From: Merismopedia glauca CCAP 1448/3 | GTDB lineage: Bacteria; Cyanobacteriota; Cyanobacteriia; Cyanobacteriales; CCAP-1448 | Direction: 5' to 3' | Length of the DNA stretch: 64,000 nt | Assembly: GCF_003003775.1 (NCBI RefSeq) | Contig: NZ_PVWJ01000008.1 | Span: 1-64,000, forward strand | Shown: piece by piece, positions 8,998 to 16,607 of the stretch | Layout of the letters: each line of letters opens with the position of its first letter | Numbering within the stretch: the stretch's first letter is position 1 | The notes under the pieces: generated by a model | What the model was told of the DNA's origin: nothing | What the model saw: the letters and a program-made list of their open reading frames with translations, nothing else | Database searches by the model: none | Made by a program: the position numbers and the translations under genes

Positions 8998-9335
8998 ATG
9001 ACTAATACTCCTACAGATCGCAAACCGCGCCGTCTATCCAGAGGTGTCTCACAAAATCCCATATCTCCAGCAGAAAAGGCGATACTAGAAGCTGAAAGTG
9101 AAGTGGATCACCAAAAAGCGAAAGCGGTTTTTGAACGAGTCCGCCATTTGAACGAGTCCGCCATAAGTTAATGGAGGAACACTACAACTGGTACATTACG
9201 ATCGAGCCAAATAGTGAAGAATATTTCCTATCTCAAGATGAAATGGAATCATTCGATCAAATAAGAACTAAAAACTTAGCTGGAAAGGTTTTTAGCTTTC
9301 GTCTCAATGAAACAGGAATCTGTGGCTCAATATGA
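8998..9335 (+). pseudogene. small hypothetical gene broken by a 17-bp tandem duplication
   Basis: An ATG at 8998 opens MTNTPTDRKPRRLSRGVS and continues to FERVRH, where TTGAACGAGTCCGCCAT stands twice in a row (9131-9147 and 9148-9164). The second copy shifts the frame by 2 and a stop follows at once (ISAIS-type tail ending near 9170). If one copy is removed, the frame continues KLMEEHYNWYITIEPNSEEY to a TGA at 9333-9335, about 106 codons in all. That repaired stop overlaps the ATG of the next gene as ATGA, exactly as in an intact operon. The C-terminal part (YFLSQDEMESFDQIR) looks like a small uncharacterised cyanobacterial protein usually paired with an aspartyl-protease-like gene. Product unknown. 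Confidence 0.75.
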
Positions 9336-9697
9336 TCGAGGGGAAATTTGATAGTACAGGAAAACTATTTTTCCCGATTGATTTAGTAGCGAGTAATGGA
9401 GAAGTTTTTGGGTCTGAGGCATTACTAGATACTGGTTTTACCCAATGGTTAGCCATGAACAATCAAGATATAGAAAGTCTTGGTTGGCTACTTTTAGAAA
9501 GAAAACTACTTATGCAAACGGCTCAGGGTGAAACTGAGTTTGATGTTTAGAGCGGAACAGTGATTATTGACGGACAGACTTTTGAAGTTCCTGTTTTGGC
9601 AGGAGATGCGATCGCCGAAATCCTTCTGGGTTTACCTTGGCTCCAAACTAGACGACTAGTAGTAGACTTTCCGCAAGGAGTGCTAACCTTGGGGTAG
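9332..9697 (+). pseudogene. retropepsin-like aspartic protease gene with internal TAG
   Basis: The ATG at 9332 overlaps the stop of the preceding gene. The frame encodes an aspartic-protease-like domain: ALLDTGFTQWLAMNNQDIESLGW carries the D-T-G catalytic motif (short form LLDTGFTQWLAM). It then meets TAG at 9548-9550. After it the same frame continues for 48 codons (SGTVIIDGQTFEVPVLAGD, then IAEILLGLPWLQTRRLVVDF) to a TAG at 9695-9697, restoring the family's conserved C-terminal half. A single substitution, probably of a sense codon such as TAT, explains the break. Truncated product or pseudogene; both genes of this operon are damaged. Confidence 0.75.
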
Positions 9698-9707
9698 GCG
9701 ATCGCGC

Positions 9708-10340
9708 TTATATTTGCTCCCGCACCCATTGCCGGAAGTTGACTTCTGCGGCGACTTCATCGAGTAAAGCTACTTCTAAAAACTGGTATAAATCGTTTTT
9801 TTCAACGATGGGAAAAGTAGGAGAGCGATCGCACTCGACATACGTTCCATTTACTAATTGCAGAATCTGCCAGACGCGCCCATTAAACCGCCAAAACTCA
9901 GGTACTCCTAAACTTGCATAAAGCAGGTTTTTATTGAGATCGGTGTGAGTGATATCAACTTCCACCACTAAATCCGGTGCTGGATCGACATTTAAATTGA
10001 TTTCGCGATCGCTAACTAAAGAATAATTCTGGATATAATACCCATTATCAGGCTCTGCACTTTTGAGTAAGTCTTCCCGATCCAGGGTAGTCGATCCCAT
10101 TGTCTTAATTTTCATACCGATCTCAACTACAAGAACTCTAATAAAAAGTTCAATTAATCTTGCAGATCGTTCGTGTCCTTCAAGAGGCATGGTAATCTCT
10201 AATACTCCATTGTCGTAGGTGAAACGAGCGCGGGTGCGTTCCGTCAGCAAGCTTTGAATTTGCTTGAAGGCGTGCCAATCGAGGTTGCGAAAGGAAAGAC
10301 GCTTTTCACCGACAAGTTTGGGTGGAGGCTGTAACAGCAT
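9708..10340 (-). CDS. Uma2-family (DUF820) restriction-endonuclease-like protein
   Basis: About 210 residues from the ATG at 10340 (a GTG lies 9 bp further upstream). It has the PD-(D/E)XK-like core of the Uma2 family: YDNGVLEITMPLEGHE, then PAPDLVVEVDITHTDLNKN with the Asp/Glu metal ligands, and YASLGVPEFWRFNGRVWQI. The family is hugely expanded in cyanobacteria and its biological role is not settled. Its nuclease-like fold is known, but the substrate is not. Monocistronic, immediately downstream (convergent) of the broken protease gene. Confidence 0.85.
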   Translation of the reverse strand: MLLQPPPKLVGEKRLSFRNLDWHAFKQIQSLLTERTRARFTYDNGVLEITMPLEGHERSARLIELFIRVLVVEIGMKIKTMGSTTLDREDLLKSAEPDNGYYIQNYSLVSDREINLNVDPAPDLVVEVDITHTDLNKNLLYASLGVPEFWRFNGRVWQILQLVNGTYVECDRSPTFPIVEKNDLYQFLEVALLDEVAAEVNFRQWVREQI

Positions 10341-10457
10341 CGAAGTCACCGTAATTTAGTGCGAAATTTACCTTGGTTCTTCGAGAATAACTTATTTAAA
10401 GAGCGATCGCCCTATGTGCAAGGTGCGGTTGTCTCCAAAGCAGGTGTGTGGGATTCA

Positions 10458-10513
10458 GGTAGGTTGGGTTGAGGAACGTTGGCGTTAGCCTGCCGTTAGG
10501 CATAACCCAACAT
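10458..10513. repeat. dispersed hairpin repeat (GGTTGGGTT...AACCCAAC)
   Basis: The complementary arms GTTGGGTT and AACCCAAC enclose a GC-rich centre including GCGTTAGCCTGCCGTTAGGC. This is the form of a widely dispersed cyanobacterial intergenic repeat. No reading frame is present. Confidence 0.5.
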
Positions 10514-10520
10514 TGATAAA

Positions 10521-10868
10521 TTAAAGCTTTTCCAGGAAGGTTTCACAATAACCGCGCAACTTTTCTAAGCACTGGCGAACATTAGAGAAACGCTCTTGCA
10601 CTTTCTCCGGTTGACGTACCGATCGCAAATATATTAACTCTGTCTGCAACAAACGCATCTGTTTGTGCATTTCAGTCAAATAAGATACCCAAAGGGAACT
10701 AACTGCCGAATCTAGACCTTCACAACTCAAAGGCATAATTCGATCACGAAATTCTGATTCTAGCTCTGCAAAGGAAGCTTGCAACTCGTCGCGATCGCTA
10801 ACTTGGAGCATCCGATCCAAACTTAAAGAGAAACTTTGTAGCTTTTGCCAATGTGTTGGTGATAACAT
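10521..10868 (-). CDS. conserved alpha-helical protein, possibly PatD family
   Basis: 115 residues, predicted almost entirely helical. The second half (EMHKQMRLLQTELIYLRSVR followed by QPEKVQERFSNVRQCLEKL and a C-terminal YCETFL) resembles the PatD family (heterocyst frequency control protein), which also occurs in strains without heterocysts. The match rests on memory of the C-terminal pattern L-x-x-ARQP...RL...YC and is tentative. Transcribed divergently from the relA/spoT homologue with about 250 bp between them. Confidence 0.5.
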   Translation of the reverse strand: MLSPTHWQKLQSFSLSLDRMLQVSDRDELQASFAELESEFRDRIMPLSCEGLDSAVSSLWVSYLTEMHKQMRLLQTELIYLRSVRQPEKVQERFSNVRQCLEKLRGYCETFLEKL

Positions 10869-11124
10869 TTTGCCCTAACTAGACTACAATCATATGTAAA
10901 GAATTTTATCAAAGCTGATGATATGAGGGTTTGATAGGTGTCAGATAGCGATCTCATCAAGCTGCCTCTAAAGTTAGTAGTGGATCAAGTTAAGAAATCC
11001 AGATAAACAGTGAACTAACTCAAAAACATCAGTCATTATGGGTAGTACTAGGCTCGAAGCTGGCAACGCCGCCAAGTTTTAGGACTGGGGAAGACAATTT
11101 TTAATTTCTAGGGTGCGATCTATT

Positions 11125-13398
11125 ATGAGTATAGTAACTACAGAAACTCCTACCCCCACTATTGAATGTGCTATCCCCAACTGGCTGCAAGAATGCTTGC
11201 TGACTCAAGAGAAGGAAGGAAGTAACTGTGCGGCGGATGTTGGCTTAATTTGTCGAGCCTTTGAATTTGCTTACAATCTGCACAAAGATCAGCGTCGCGC
11301 CTCTGGAGAACCTTATATTTGCCATCCAGTAGCTGTAGCCGAACTGTTGCGAGATTTAGGTGGCGGTAGCGCCATGATCGCTGCTGGATTTTTACACGAT
11401 ATTGTCGAAGATACAGAAGTCACCCCAGAAGAAATTGAAACTCGTTTTGGTAGCGAAGTCAGACATCTAGTCGAAGGTGTCACCAAGCTGTCTAAATTCA
11501 ACTTTTCTAGTAAAACCGAACGCCAAGCCGAAAACTTTCGCCGGATGTTCTTATCTATGGCGCAAGATATCCGTGTGATTGTGGTGAAACTAGCCGATCG
11601 CTTGCACAATATGCGTACCCTAGAACATCTACCCGATGAAAAGCGTCGTCGCATTGCTAGAGAAACGATGGAACTATTTGCACCTCTAGCCAATCGCTTA
11701 GGGATCGGACGCATTAAGTGGGAATTAGAAGATTTATGCTTTAAGTACTTAGAACCAGAATCTTATCAAGAAATTCAGGAATTAGTTGCCGAGAAACGTA
11801 CTACTAGAGAAGCCAGACTGACTAACGTTGGCGAAATGTTGCGTCACGGACTAGAAAGTGCCAGCATTACCTGCAAAGATATTAGCGGTCGTCCCAAGCA
11901 TTTATATGGCATATATCAAAAAATGCGGGGGCAACAGAAAGAATTTCACGAAATTTATGATATTGCCGCGATTAGAATTATTGTGACGACTATAGATGAG
12001 TGTTATCGCGCCCTAGCTGTAGTCCATAATGCTTTTAAACCGATTCCAGGCAGGTTTAAAGACTATATTGGCTTACCTAAACCAAATCGATACCAATCTC
12101 TACACACCGCCGTCATTGGCTTGACGGGACGACCTTTAGAAGTGCAAATTCGTACCCTGGAAATGCACCAAATCGCCGAGTATGGGATTGCAGCGCACTG
12201 GAAGTATAAGGAATCAGGCGGTTCGCGGGGTAAATTAACGGAAGTAGAAGAAAGATTTACTTGGTTGCGCCAACTCTTAGAATGGCAAAGCGATCTCAAA
12301 GATGCTCAAGAATATTTAGAAAATGTCAAAGATAACCTGTTTGATGATGAAGTTTACGCTTTTACTCCCAAAGGTGATGTGGTTCCTCTGACTCACGGCG
12401 CAACACCTGTAGATTTCGCCTATCGGATTCATACAGAAGTAGGAAATCACTGTGCGGGTGCTAGGGTAAATGGTCGAATGGTGACTCTCGATAGCCAGTT
12501 GAAGAATGGGGATATTGTGGAGATTTTGACCAAAGAAAATGGTCGTCCTAGCCTCGATTGGTTGAATTTTGCAGTAACTACAGGTGCGCGCAACCGAATT
12601 CGTCAATGGTACAAGCGATCGCGCCGCGACGAAAATATTGCTCGCGGTAAGGAACTATTAGAAAAGGAATTGGGGAAAAAAGGTTTGGATGCTTTAATCA
12701 AATCTCCCCAGATGCAAGGAGTTGCAGAACGAGCAAATTATCATAGTGTAGAAGATTTGCTGGCGGGATTGGGATATGGTGAAGTTACGCAAAACCAAGT
12801 AGTCAACCGCTTGCGAGATGCTGTTAAAGAAACCGAAAAGTTACCACTGACTCCAACTTCAATCGCCAAGCAATTACCTGTAAGTAACAACGAGATTTCT
12901 AATCAGCCGACAACTCTTCCTAGTTGCGGTAAACAATCCCCGATTTTAGGAATAGAAGGCTTGGTATATCACCTGGCTGGTTGTTGCAATCCTTTACCTG
13001 GAGAAGGGATTATTGGAGTAGTTACCCGCAGTAGCAATCGGGGAATTTCGATTCACCGCCAAGGGTGCAACAATGTCGAAAGTATCCCAGGCGATCGCTT
13101 AGTTCCTGTTAGTTGGAACCCTGATTGTACCACTGGCAACCGTCCCCAAACTTACCCTGTTAACATCCAAATAGAAGTATTAGATCGAGTTGGGATCTTT
13201 AAAGATATTCTGTCTCGGTTGAGCGATCAAAATATCAACGTTCGCAAAGCTGGAGTCAAAACCGACATAGGTAAACCAGCACTAATAGATTTGTGTGTCG
13301 AAATCCGCGATCGCCAGCAGTTAGAACGTATTTTTAATCAAATCAAGCAAATGAGCGACATCTTAAACCTACGTCGCCTCACCGAAGGGGAAGAGTAA
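11125..13398 (+). CDS. rsh: bifunctional (p)ppGpp synthetase/hydrolase (RelA/SpoT homologue)
   Basis: About 757 residues from ATG 11125 (an in-frame GTG lies 12 bp upstream). Domain order: HD hydrolase with FLHDIVEDTEV (about residues 90-100), synthetase with RFKDYIGLPKPNRYQSLHTA, TGS domain starting DDEVYAFTPKGDVVPLTHGA, a zinc-finger-like HLAGCCNPLPGEGIIG segment, and a C-terminal ACT domain (NIQIEVLDRVGIFKDILSRL). The RxKD motif (RFKD) and the intact HD site indicate a SpoT-like enzyme that both makes and destroys (p)ppGpp. It controls the stringent and dark/starvation response. Its stop directly abuts the stop of the convergent DUF3574 gene. Confidence 0.95.
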   Translation: MSIVTTETPTPTIECAIPNWLQECLLTQEKEGSNCAADVGLICRAFEFAYNLHKDQRRASGEPYICHPVAVAELLRDLGGGSAMIAAGFLHDIVEDTEVTPEEIETRFGSEVRHLVEGVTKLSKFNFSSKTERQAENFRRMFLSMAQDIRVIVVKLADRLHNMRTLEHLPDEKRRRIARETMELFAPLANRLGIGRIKWELEDLCFKYLEPESYQEIQELVAEKRTTREARLTNVGEMLRHGLESASITCKDISGRPKHLYGIYQKMRGQQKEFHEIYDIAAIRIIVTTIDECYRALAVVHNAFKPIPGRFKDYIGLPKPNRYQSLHTAVIGLTGRPLEVQIRTLEMHQIAEYGIAAHWKYKESGGSRGKLTEVEERFTWLRQLLEWQSDLKDAQEYLENVKDNLFDDEVYAFTPKGDVVPLTHGATPVDFAYRIHTEVGNHCAGARVNGRMVTLDSQLKNGDIVEILTKENGRPSLDWLNFAVTTGARNRIRQWYKRSRRDENIARGKELLEKELGKKGLDALIKSPQMQGVAERANYHSVEDLLAGLGYGEVTQNQVVNRLRDAVKETEKLPLTPTSIAKQLPVSNNEISNQPTTLPSCGKQSPILGIEGLVYHLAGCCNPLPGEGIIGVVTRSSNRGISIHRQGCNNVESIPGDRLVPVSWNPDCTTGNRPQTYPVNIQIEVLDRVGIFKDILSRLSDQNINVRKAGVKTDIGKPALIDLCVEIRDRQQLERIFNQIKQMSDILNLRRLTEGEE

Positions 13399-13914
13399 TC
13401 AGAAGGAAGTACAAGATAGATCGTCAACTCGAAGGACAGATTCTTGTTGAAAGGAATTATTGTACAACCGCCGAATCTGCTCAATTCTCTGAGTGCTATC
13501 TTTAGCTTTCTCAACGGGGTAAAGTAAGATTATCAGTCGCGATTTTTCCTTAATAATAACTCCCTGCGAGTTTCTAAATTGACCCCGACCTGCTAGGAAT
13601 GTCAACCCATCTGGAAATCGGGGTGTAATTTCGCGATTGAGAAATGTTTGAAACTCTGTCTCCGAGACTTCTAAACCATTAGGTCTTGATGCGCCGAAAA
13701 ATAGCTCTGTTCTCACAAAAAGATTTGCAGATGCTAAATTACCACACAATCGTCGCCTTTCTGCGTCTATTGGCTGATTTGTCTCTAGTGATGAACTTTG
13801 ACTCCAGACTTCAACACCCTGGCTAGCATGAGTGTAAGGTATGGAAGTCGCGATCGCTGCAAATCCTGAAATAATTAGGCTATGAGTAATTACACTGGTT
13901 AATTTAACTGGCAT
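13399..13914 (-). CDS. exported DUF3574 protein
   Basis: 171 residues with a signal peptide (hydrophobic SLIISGFAAIATSIPYTHAS, cleavage probably after HAS near residue 31). The mature domain has VRTELFFGASRPNG, VSETEFQTFLNREITPRFPDG and GRGQFRNSQGVIIKEKSR, which fit DUF3574, a small periplasmic domain of unknown function. Two cysteines (LCGN and LSCTSF) may form a disulfide. The 3' end abuts the relA/spoT stop with no base between. The 5' leader contains an orphan copy of the CTACCC/GGGTAG hairpin and further sequence shared with the leader of the 14299-14796 gene. Confidence 0.75.
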   Translation of the reverse strand: MPVKLTSVITHSLIISGFAAIATSIPYTHASQGVEVWSQSSSLETNQPIDAERRRLCGNLASANLFVRTELFFGASRPNGLEVSETEFQTFLNREITPRFPDGLTFLAGRGQFRNSQGVIIKEKSRLIILLYPVEKAKDSTQRIEQIRRLYNNSFQQESVLRVDDLSCTSF

Positions 13915-14097
13915 GGTTTTGCTCCTTGAAATTTGGACGTTACAGTCACAATAAGCAAAGACTTCAGTATCAGAATACTCAAGTCCATTGACGTTACTTA
14001 GTACTCATAATTGGTATCTTTAGTTAGATTTGGTGTTAAAAGTGCATTTATCTGAAGCAACTTTATCTTTCTGTTGTAACCAAGATTTTTGAGCATA

Positions 14098-14123
14098 TGT
14101 CCTACCCTTTCGGGTAGTTTTTT
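14098..14123 (-). promoter_or_regulatory. CTACCC-loop-GGGTAG-GACA hairpin, copy 1
   Basis: On the minus strand this reads AAAAAACTACCCGAAAGGGT continuing AGGACA: a 6-bp stem with a GAAA loop and an A run on its 5' side. It lies about 185 nt upstream of the DUF3574 start and about 180 bp beyond the end of the 14299-14796 gene. Sequence following it (GCTTCA..AATGCACTTTTAA.ACCAAAT) is also shared with the leader behind copy 2, so this looks like a duplicated leader. Confidence 0.6.
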
Positions 14124-14298
14124 GGGAAAAATATGATGGCAATATTAGTGGCGCGATCGCTTATAGCGGTTCTGGTTTTGATACACTACTCATGGGCGGG
14201 CAAGATGCCCACCCTACAAGAGTTTCAAAATATTGCACTAGGATGTGGGTAATTTGCCAAAATAGAGTCAAAATAAGTAGCCTTAAGACACAAGCTTT

Positions 14299-14796
14299 TT
14301 AATTGAACCACGTATAAAAGCTGTTAATTCCGCTACTTGGTGGTAAGCTGCAAAAGACTCCATAAATAATGCCATTAGCAACTGTTGGGGTATTGAAAGA
14401 TGCTTTACCGTTAGCACTAGTGCTTGCACTCTTAGAATCTACAAACGTTCCGTCTCCATAGCCACTTCTGAGAGTACAAGTAAGGGTCTGACTGTTGTAC
14501 TTAAGTACACTCATAGTAACGTAAACCCCATTAGTGATTTTCTCATCAGGAACTCCCCTGTCAATAGGGCAAACTACATACGCATACTTGGAAGTATTAG
14601 TGTTATAAATATAGTCTGCTCCTCGAACTAGTGTTGAATCTGAAGTAGGATCTGATGACAAACACTTACTTCCAGGAGAGAACCTATAACTATCAGCAAA
14701 CGCTGGAGCAGTAGCAGTAACTATAGCCGATCCTAAAGTAATAAAAACAGCAATAAAAGCCTTAGTTGAACGCATAAACTTTCTGTTAGATTGCAT
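14299..14796 (-). CDS. exported four-cysteine protein, paralogue of 24200-24703
   Basis: 165 residues from the ATG at 14796, which is preceded by GGAGA and aligns with the start of the paralogue. N-terminal MQSNRKFMRSTKAFIAVFIT and a hydrophobic stretch ending APAFA form a signal peptide. Four cysteines occur at positions matching the paralogue: PGSKC, YVVCPIDR, TLTCTL and VFCSLPPSSGI. Two disulfides in an exported beta-rich domain are likely. No known family is recognised. The gene is flanked on both sides by hairpin copies 1 and 2 in the same orientation and lies beside a LuxR-type regulator. Confidence 0.75.
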   Translation of the reverse strand: MQSNRKFMRSTKAFIAVFITLGSAIVTATAPAFADSYRFSPGSKCLSSDPTSDSTLVRGADYIYNTNTSKYAYVVCPIDRGVPDEKITNGVYVTMSVLKYNSQTLTCTLRSGYGDGTFVDSKSASTSANGKASFNTPTVANGIIYGVFCSLPPSSGINSFYTWFN

Positions 14797-14893
14797 ATCT
14801 ATATCTCCGACAATTTGGGTTGAATTTGGTATTAAAAGTGCATTCATGTGAAGCAGCTTTATGATTCTGTTTTAATCCACAGTCTTGGCAATG

Positions 14894-14920
14894 TGTCCTA
14901 CCCGAAAGGGTAGTTTTTTT
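14894..14920 (-). promoter_or_regulatory. CTACCC-loop-GGGTAG-GACAC hairpin, copy 2
   Basis: On the minus strand it reads AAAAAACTACCCTTTCGGGT then AGGACACA. The stem ends 102 nt upstream of the ATG at 14796, the same distance as copy 3 from its gene. In the direction of the gene the A tract precedes the stem, so it is not an intrinsic terminator for that transcript. An operator or a 5'-UTR hairpin fits better. It also lies 15 bp beyond the stop of the LuxR-type gene. Confidence 0.65.
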
Positions 14921-14934
14921 ATTTATTGTTTAAG

Positions 14935-15537
14935 CTAAACACAGACCTTTTCTGGTTCTTCACAAATCCGCTTTTTGGCATAAATGTTTTTGACATGAAA
15001 CTTCACCGTATTAAGACTAACCTGCATTTTTTCGGCAATGTCTTGATACGTGTAAGATTGCGATAATAGTCTCGAAATTTCGGCTTCGCGATGGGTGAGA
15101 TTGTATTTATTTCGTTCCATCTGCAATTCTTCGCCCAAAATAGCCGTTTTATCTGCCAATAAAATTAACAGCCAGGGGCGATCGCCAGCAATTGAATTTA
15201 TTTCATCCTCAGTTTCAACGGTTAGATAGCTAACACGAATCCGAATAATGTGTTTTTCTGTAACTGGGTAATCTATCACAAATACTCGATCGTCATAATT
15301 ATAATTACTGAGTAAAGATTGATGAATATCAGAAATTATGGGAGGAAGACTATTAATATTATGATTACCATGCCAAATCTGGCGACAAATTTCTCTAGCT
15401 TTTAGGTTTAAGTAGATAGGTTGTAAATTACGAGAAACTACCATCACTCCCTCTTGTACTATTCCAATTAAATTATTGGGGAGTATGTCATAGTGATTAA
15501 CAGAATCTAATGGTTTATGTTTAATTTGTTTTTTCAT
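14935..15537 (-). CDS. LuxR-family transcriptional regulator with PAS-like N-terminal domain
   Basis: About 200 residues from the ATG at 15537; an in-frame ATG 51 bp upstream would add an unlikely Cys-rich leader. The N-terminal 120 residues (NNLIGIVQEGVMVVSRNLQPIYLNLKAREI split: GIVQEGVMVVS, then PIYLNLKAREICRQIW) look PAS-like. The C-terminus is a GerE/LuxR helix-turn-helix: NLTHREAEISRLLSQSYTYQ then DIAEKMQVSLNTVKFHVKNI. No receiver-domain aspartate is present, so it is not a classical phosphorylated response regulator. It directly precedes the hairpin and the exported four-cysteine gene, making those targets plausible but unproven. Confidence 0.85.
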   Translation of the reverse strand: MKKQIKHKPLDSVNHYDILPNNLIGIVQEGVMVVSRNLQPIYLNLKAREICRQIWHGNHNINSLPPIISDIHQSLLSNYNYDDRVFVIDYPVTEKHIIRIRVSYLTVETEDEINSIAGDRPWLLILLADKTAILGEELQMERNKYNLTHREAEISRLLSQSYTYQDIAEKMQVSLNTVKFHVKNIYAKKRICEEPEKVCV

Positions 15538-15588
15538 CGCTGTGTCCCAATTGCTACTACAACAGCAAAGGCTATTAGCACTAATCAA

Positions 15589-15962
15589 GCATATAAAACA
15601 TTTTCTAGTTCGTCAGTAGGAAAAGGTGAGAAAAAGTCGTAAAAAGTTTGATGATTATGAGGTGAGTGCTGAAACATACAGCAGTCCCCAATATGGTAAG
15701 GACAATTTAAAAGGCTGAAGCCTTGGCGAAAATATCTGTTGAACATCTGCTCAACACAGCTACATCTTTCACATGGCTTAGCCAGACTGGCTGTTCCTAT
15801 GAGTAGAGCAGTGTAATTAAATGATGGAGCAGGTTTTTTATCACATCCAATCGTTGCAATGCAACGTTTCTACGTTTCGATCTGTAGCGTGACTTTCAAG
15901 AATTGGTATGACATACAAAGTTATCTAGTGATAAACCTACTGGTTCACCACAGGCAATTTAT
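15589..15962. other. non-coding stretch with dispersed-repeat fragments
   Basis: No convincing reading frame. It contains a short hairpin AAGGCTGAAGCCTT, a TTGCAATGCAACG palindrome at about 15853 and, at 15879-15909, a 31-bp sequence found in inverted orientation at 48908-48938. Confidence 0.6.
15879..15909 (+). repeat. 31-bp dispersed repeat, copy 1
   Basis: It starts GATCTGTAGCGTGACTTTCA and ends AGAATTGGTAT, and is the exact reverse complement of 48908-48938. In both places a TTGCATTGCAACG-type palindrome lies nearby, so both are parts of one dispersed repeat family. Confidence 0.75.
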
Positions 15963-16125
15963 GGCGTTGCTGAATCAAGGTATGAACTAGGTCTGACGGT
16001 GTGACAAGCTCAGCGTGCCACACCCCAAGTAGGAATAGTGAGAGATCAGGGGGAAAGAAAACCCAATCAACAATCAACAATCAACAATCAACAATCAACA
16101 ATTCATACTTCAAATCAGCAATCCC
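15963..16125 (+). mobile_element. MITE family GGCGTTGCTGA, copy A
   Basis: 163 bp with imperfect inverted ends GGCGTTGCTGAATCAAGGTA(TGAA) and TTCATACTTCAAATCAGCAA(TCCC). The interior contains CACCCCAAGTAGGAATAGTG and five ATCAACA heptamers at 16066-16100. Copy B at 26456-26586 has the same ends and interior in opposite orientation, and a right-end fragment lies at 59103-59159. No clear target duplication flanks this copy. Short frames inside it are not genes. Confidence 0.75.
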
Positions 16126-16145
16126 AGAGATATTTGCTGATTTAG

Positions 16146-16607
16146 CTAAAAAGTACGGTGCAGAGTCTCGTCAGGAACAGGAGTATGATGAGGAGTAAGC
16201 TTACCTGAGTCCCACCCATCAGTTGTGGCTGCTGGATCGAGATTTCCTTCTCTAATTTTCCGTTCTAGGTTAATTAGGTAATAGATGATTGATACTCCAG
16301 GACCAAAAACTATTCGATCTCCATCTATTAACTCATGAACTTCCAATTTACGACCATTTACTAAGATTCCATTTGTACTTCGCTTTCCAGTCAAATCTCC
16401 ATCAATAATTAAGTAAAAGTCTGTACCATCATCCCGTAAACGTCTCAGTAAAGTGGCATGATGTCGGGAAGCAAATCGCGAAAATAGTCTGACATCAGAT
16501 GTTGCTTGACGACCTAAACTACATAAGTTGTTGCTGACAGTAAACTCTCTGCGTCCTGTGTCATCTTCAATAATCAGTAGGTGCTTATGCGGATTTTCAC
16601 TGCTCAT
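16146..16607 (-). CDS. FHA-domain protein
   Basis: 153 residues from ATG 16607 (a TTG 12 bp upstream is a weaker start). A single forkhead-associated domain spans about residues 10-115: the strand with SLGRQATSDVRLFSRFASRHHATL contains the phosphothreonine-binding GR..SD and SRHHA motifs (short form FASRHHATLLRRL), followed by STNGILVNG, with Asn and Gly as expected. FHA domains bind phosphothreonine proteins, so this protein probably reads Ser/Thr kinase signals. The C-terminal 40 residues are Asp/Pro/His-rich and unstructured. The partner kinase is not in the window. Its 3' end lies 20 bp from the MITE. Confidence 0.88.
   Translation of the reverse strand: MSSENPHKHLLIIEDDTGRREFTVSNNLCSLGRQATSDVRLFSRFASRHHATLLRRLRDDGTDFYLIIDGDLTGKRSTNGILVNGRKLEVHELIDGDRIVFGPGVSIIYYLINLERKIREGNLDPAATTDGWDSGKLTPHHTPVPDETLHRTF

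Noticed and set aside
9547-9729. Minus-strand frame opposite the broken protease gene
   Set aside because: It lies on the antisense of conserved aspartic-protease sequence and has no own features.
16001-16198. 65-codon plus-strand frame with STINNQQSTINN repeats
   Set aside because: The frame is simply the translated heptamer tract of MITE copy A and overlaps the FHA gene end.
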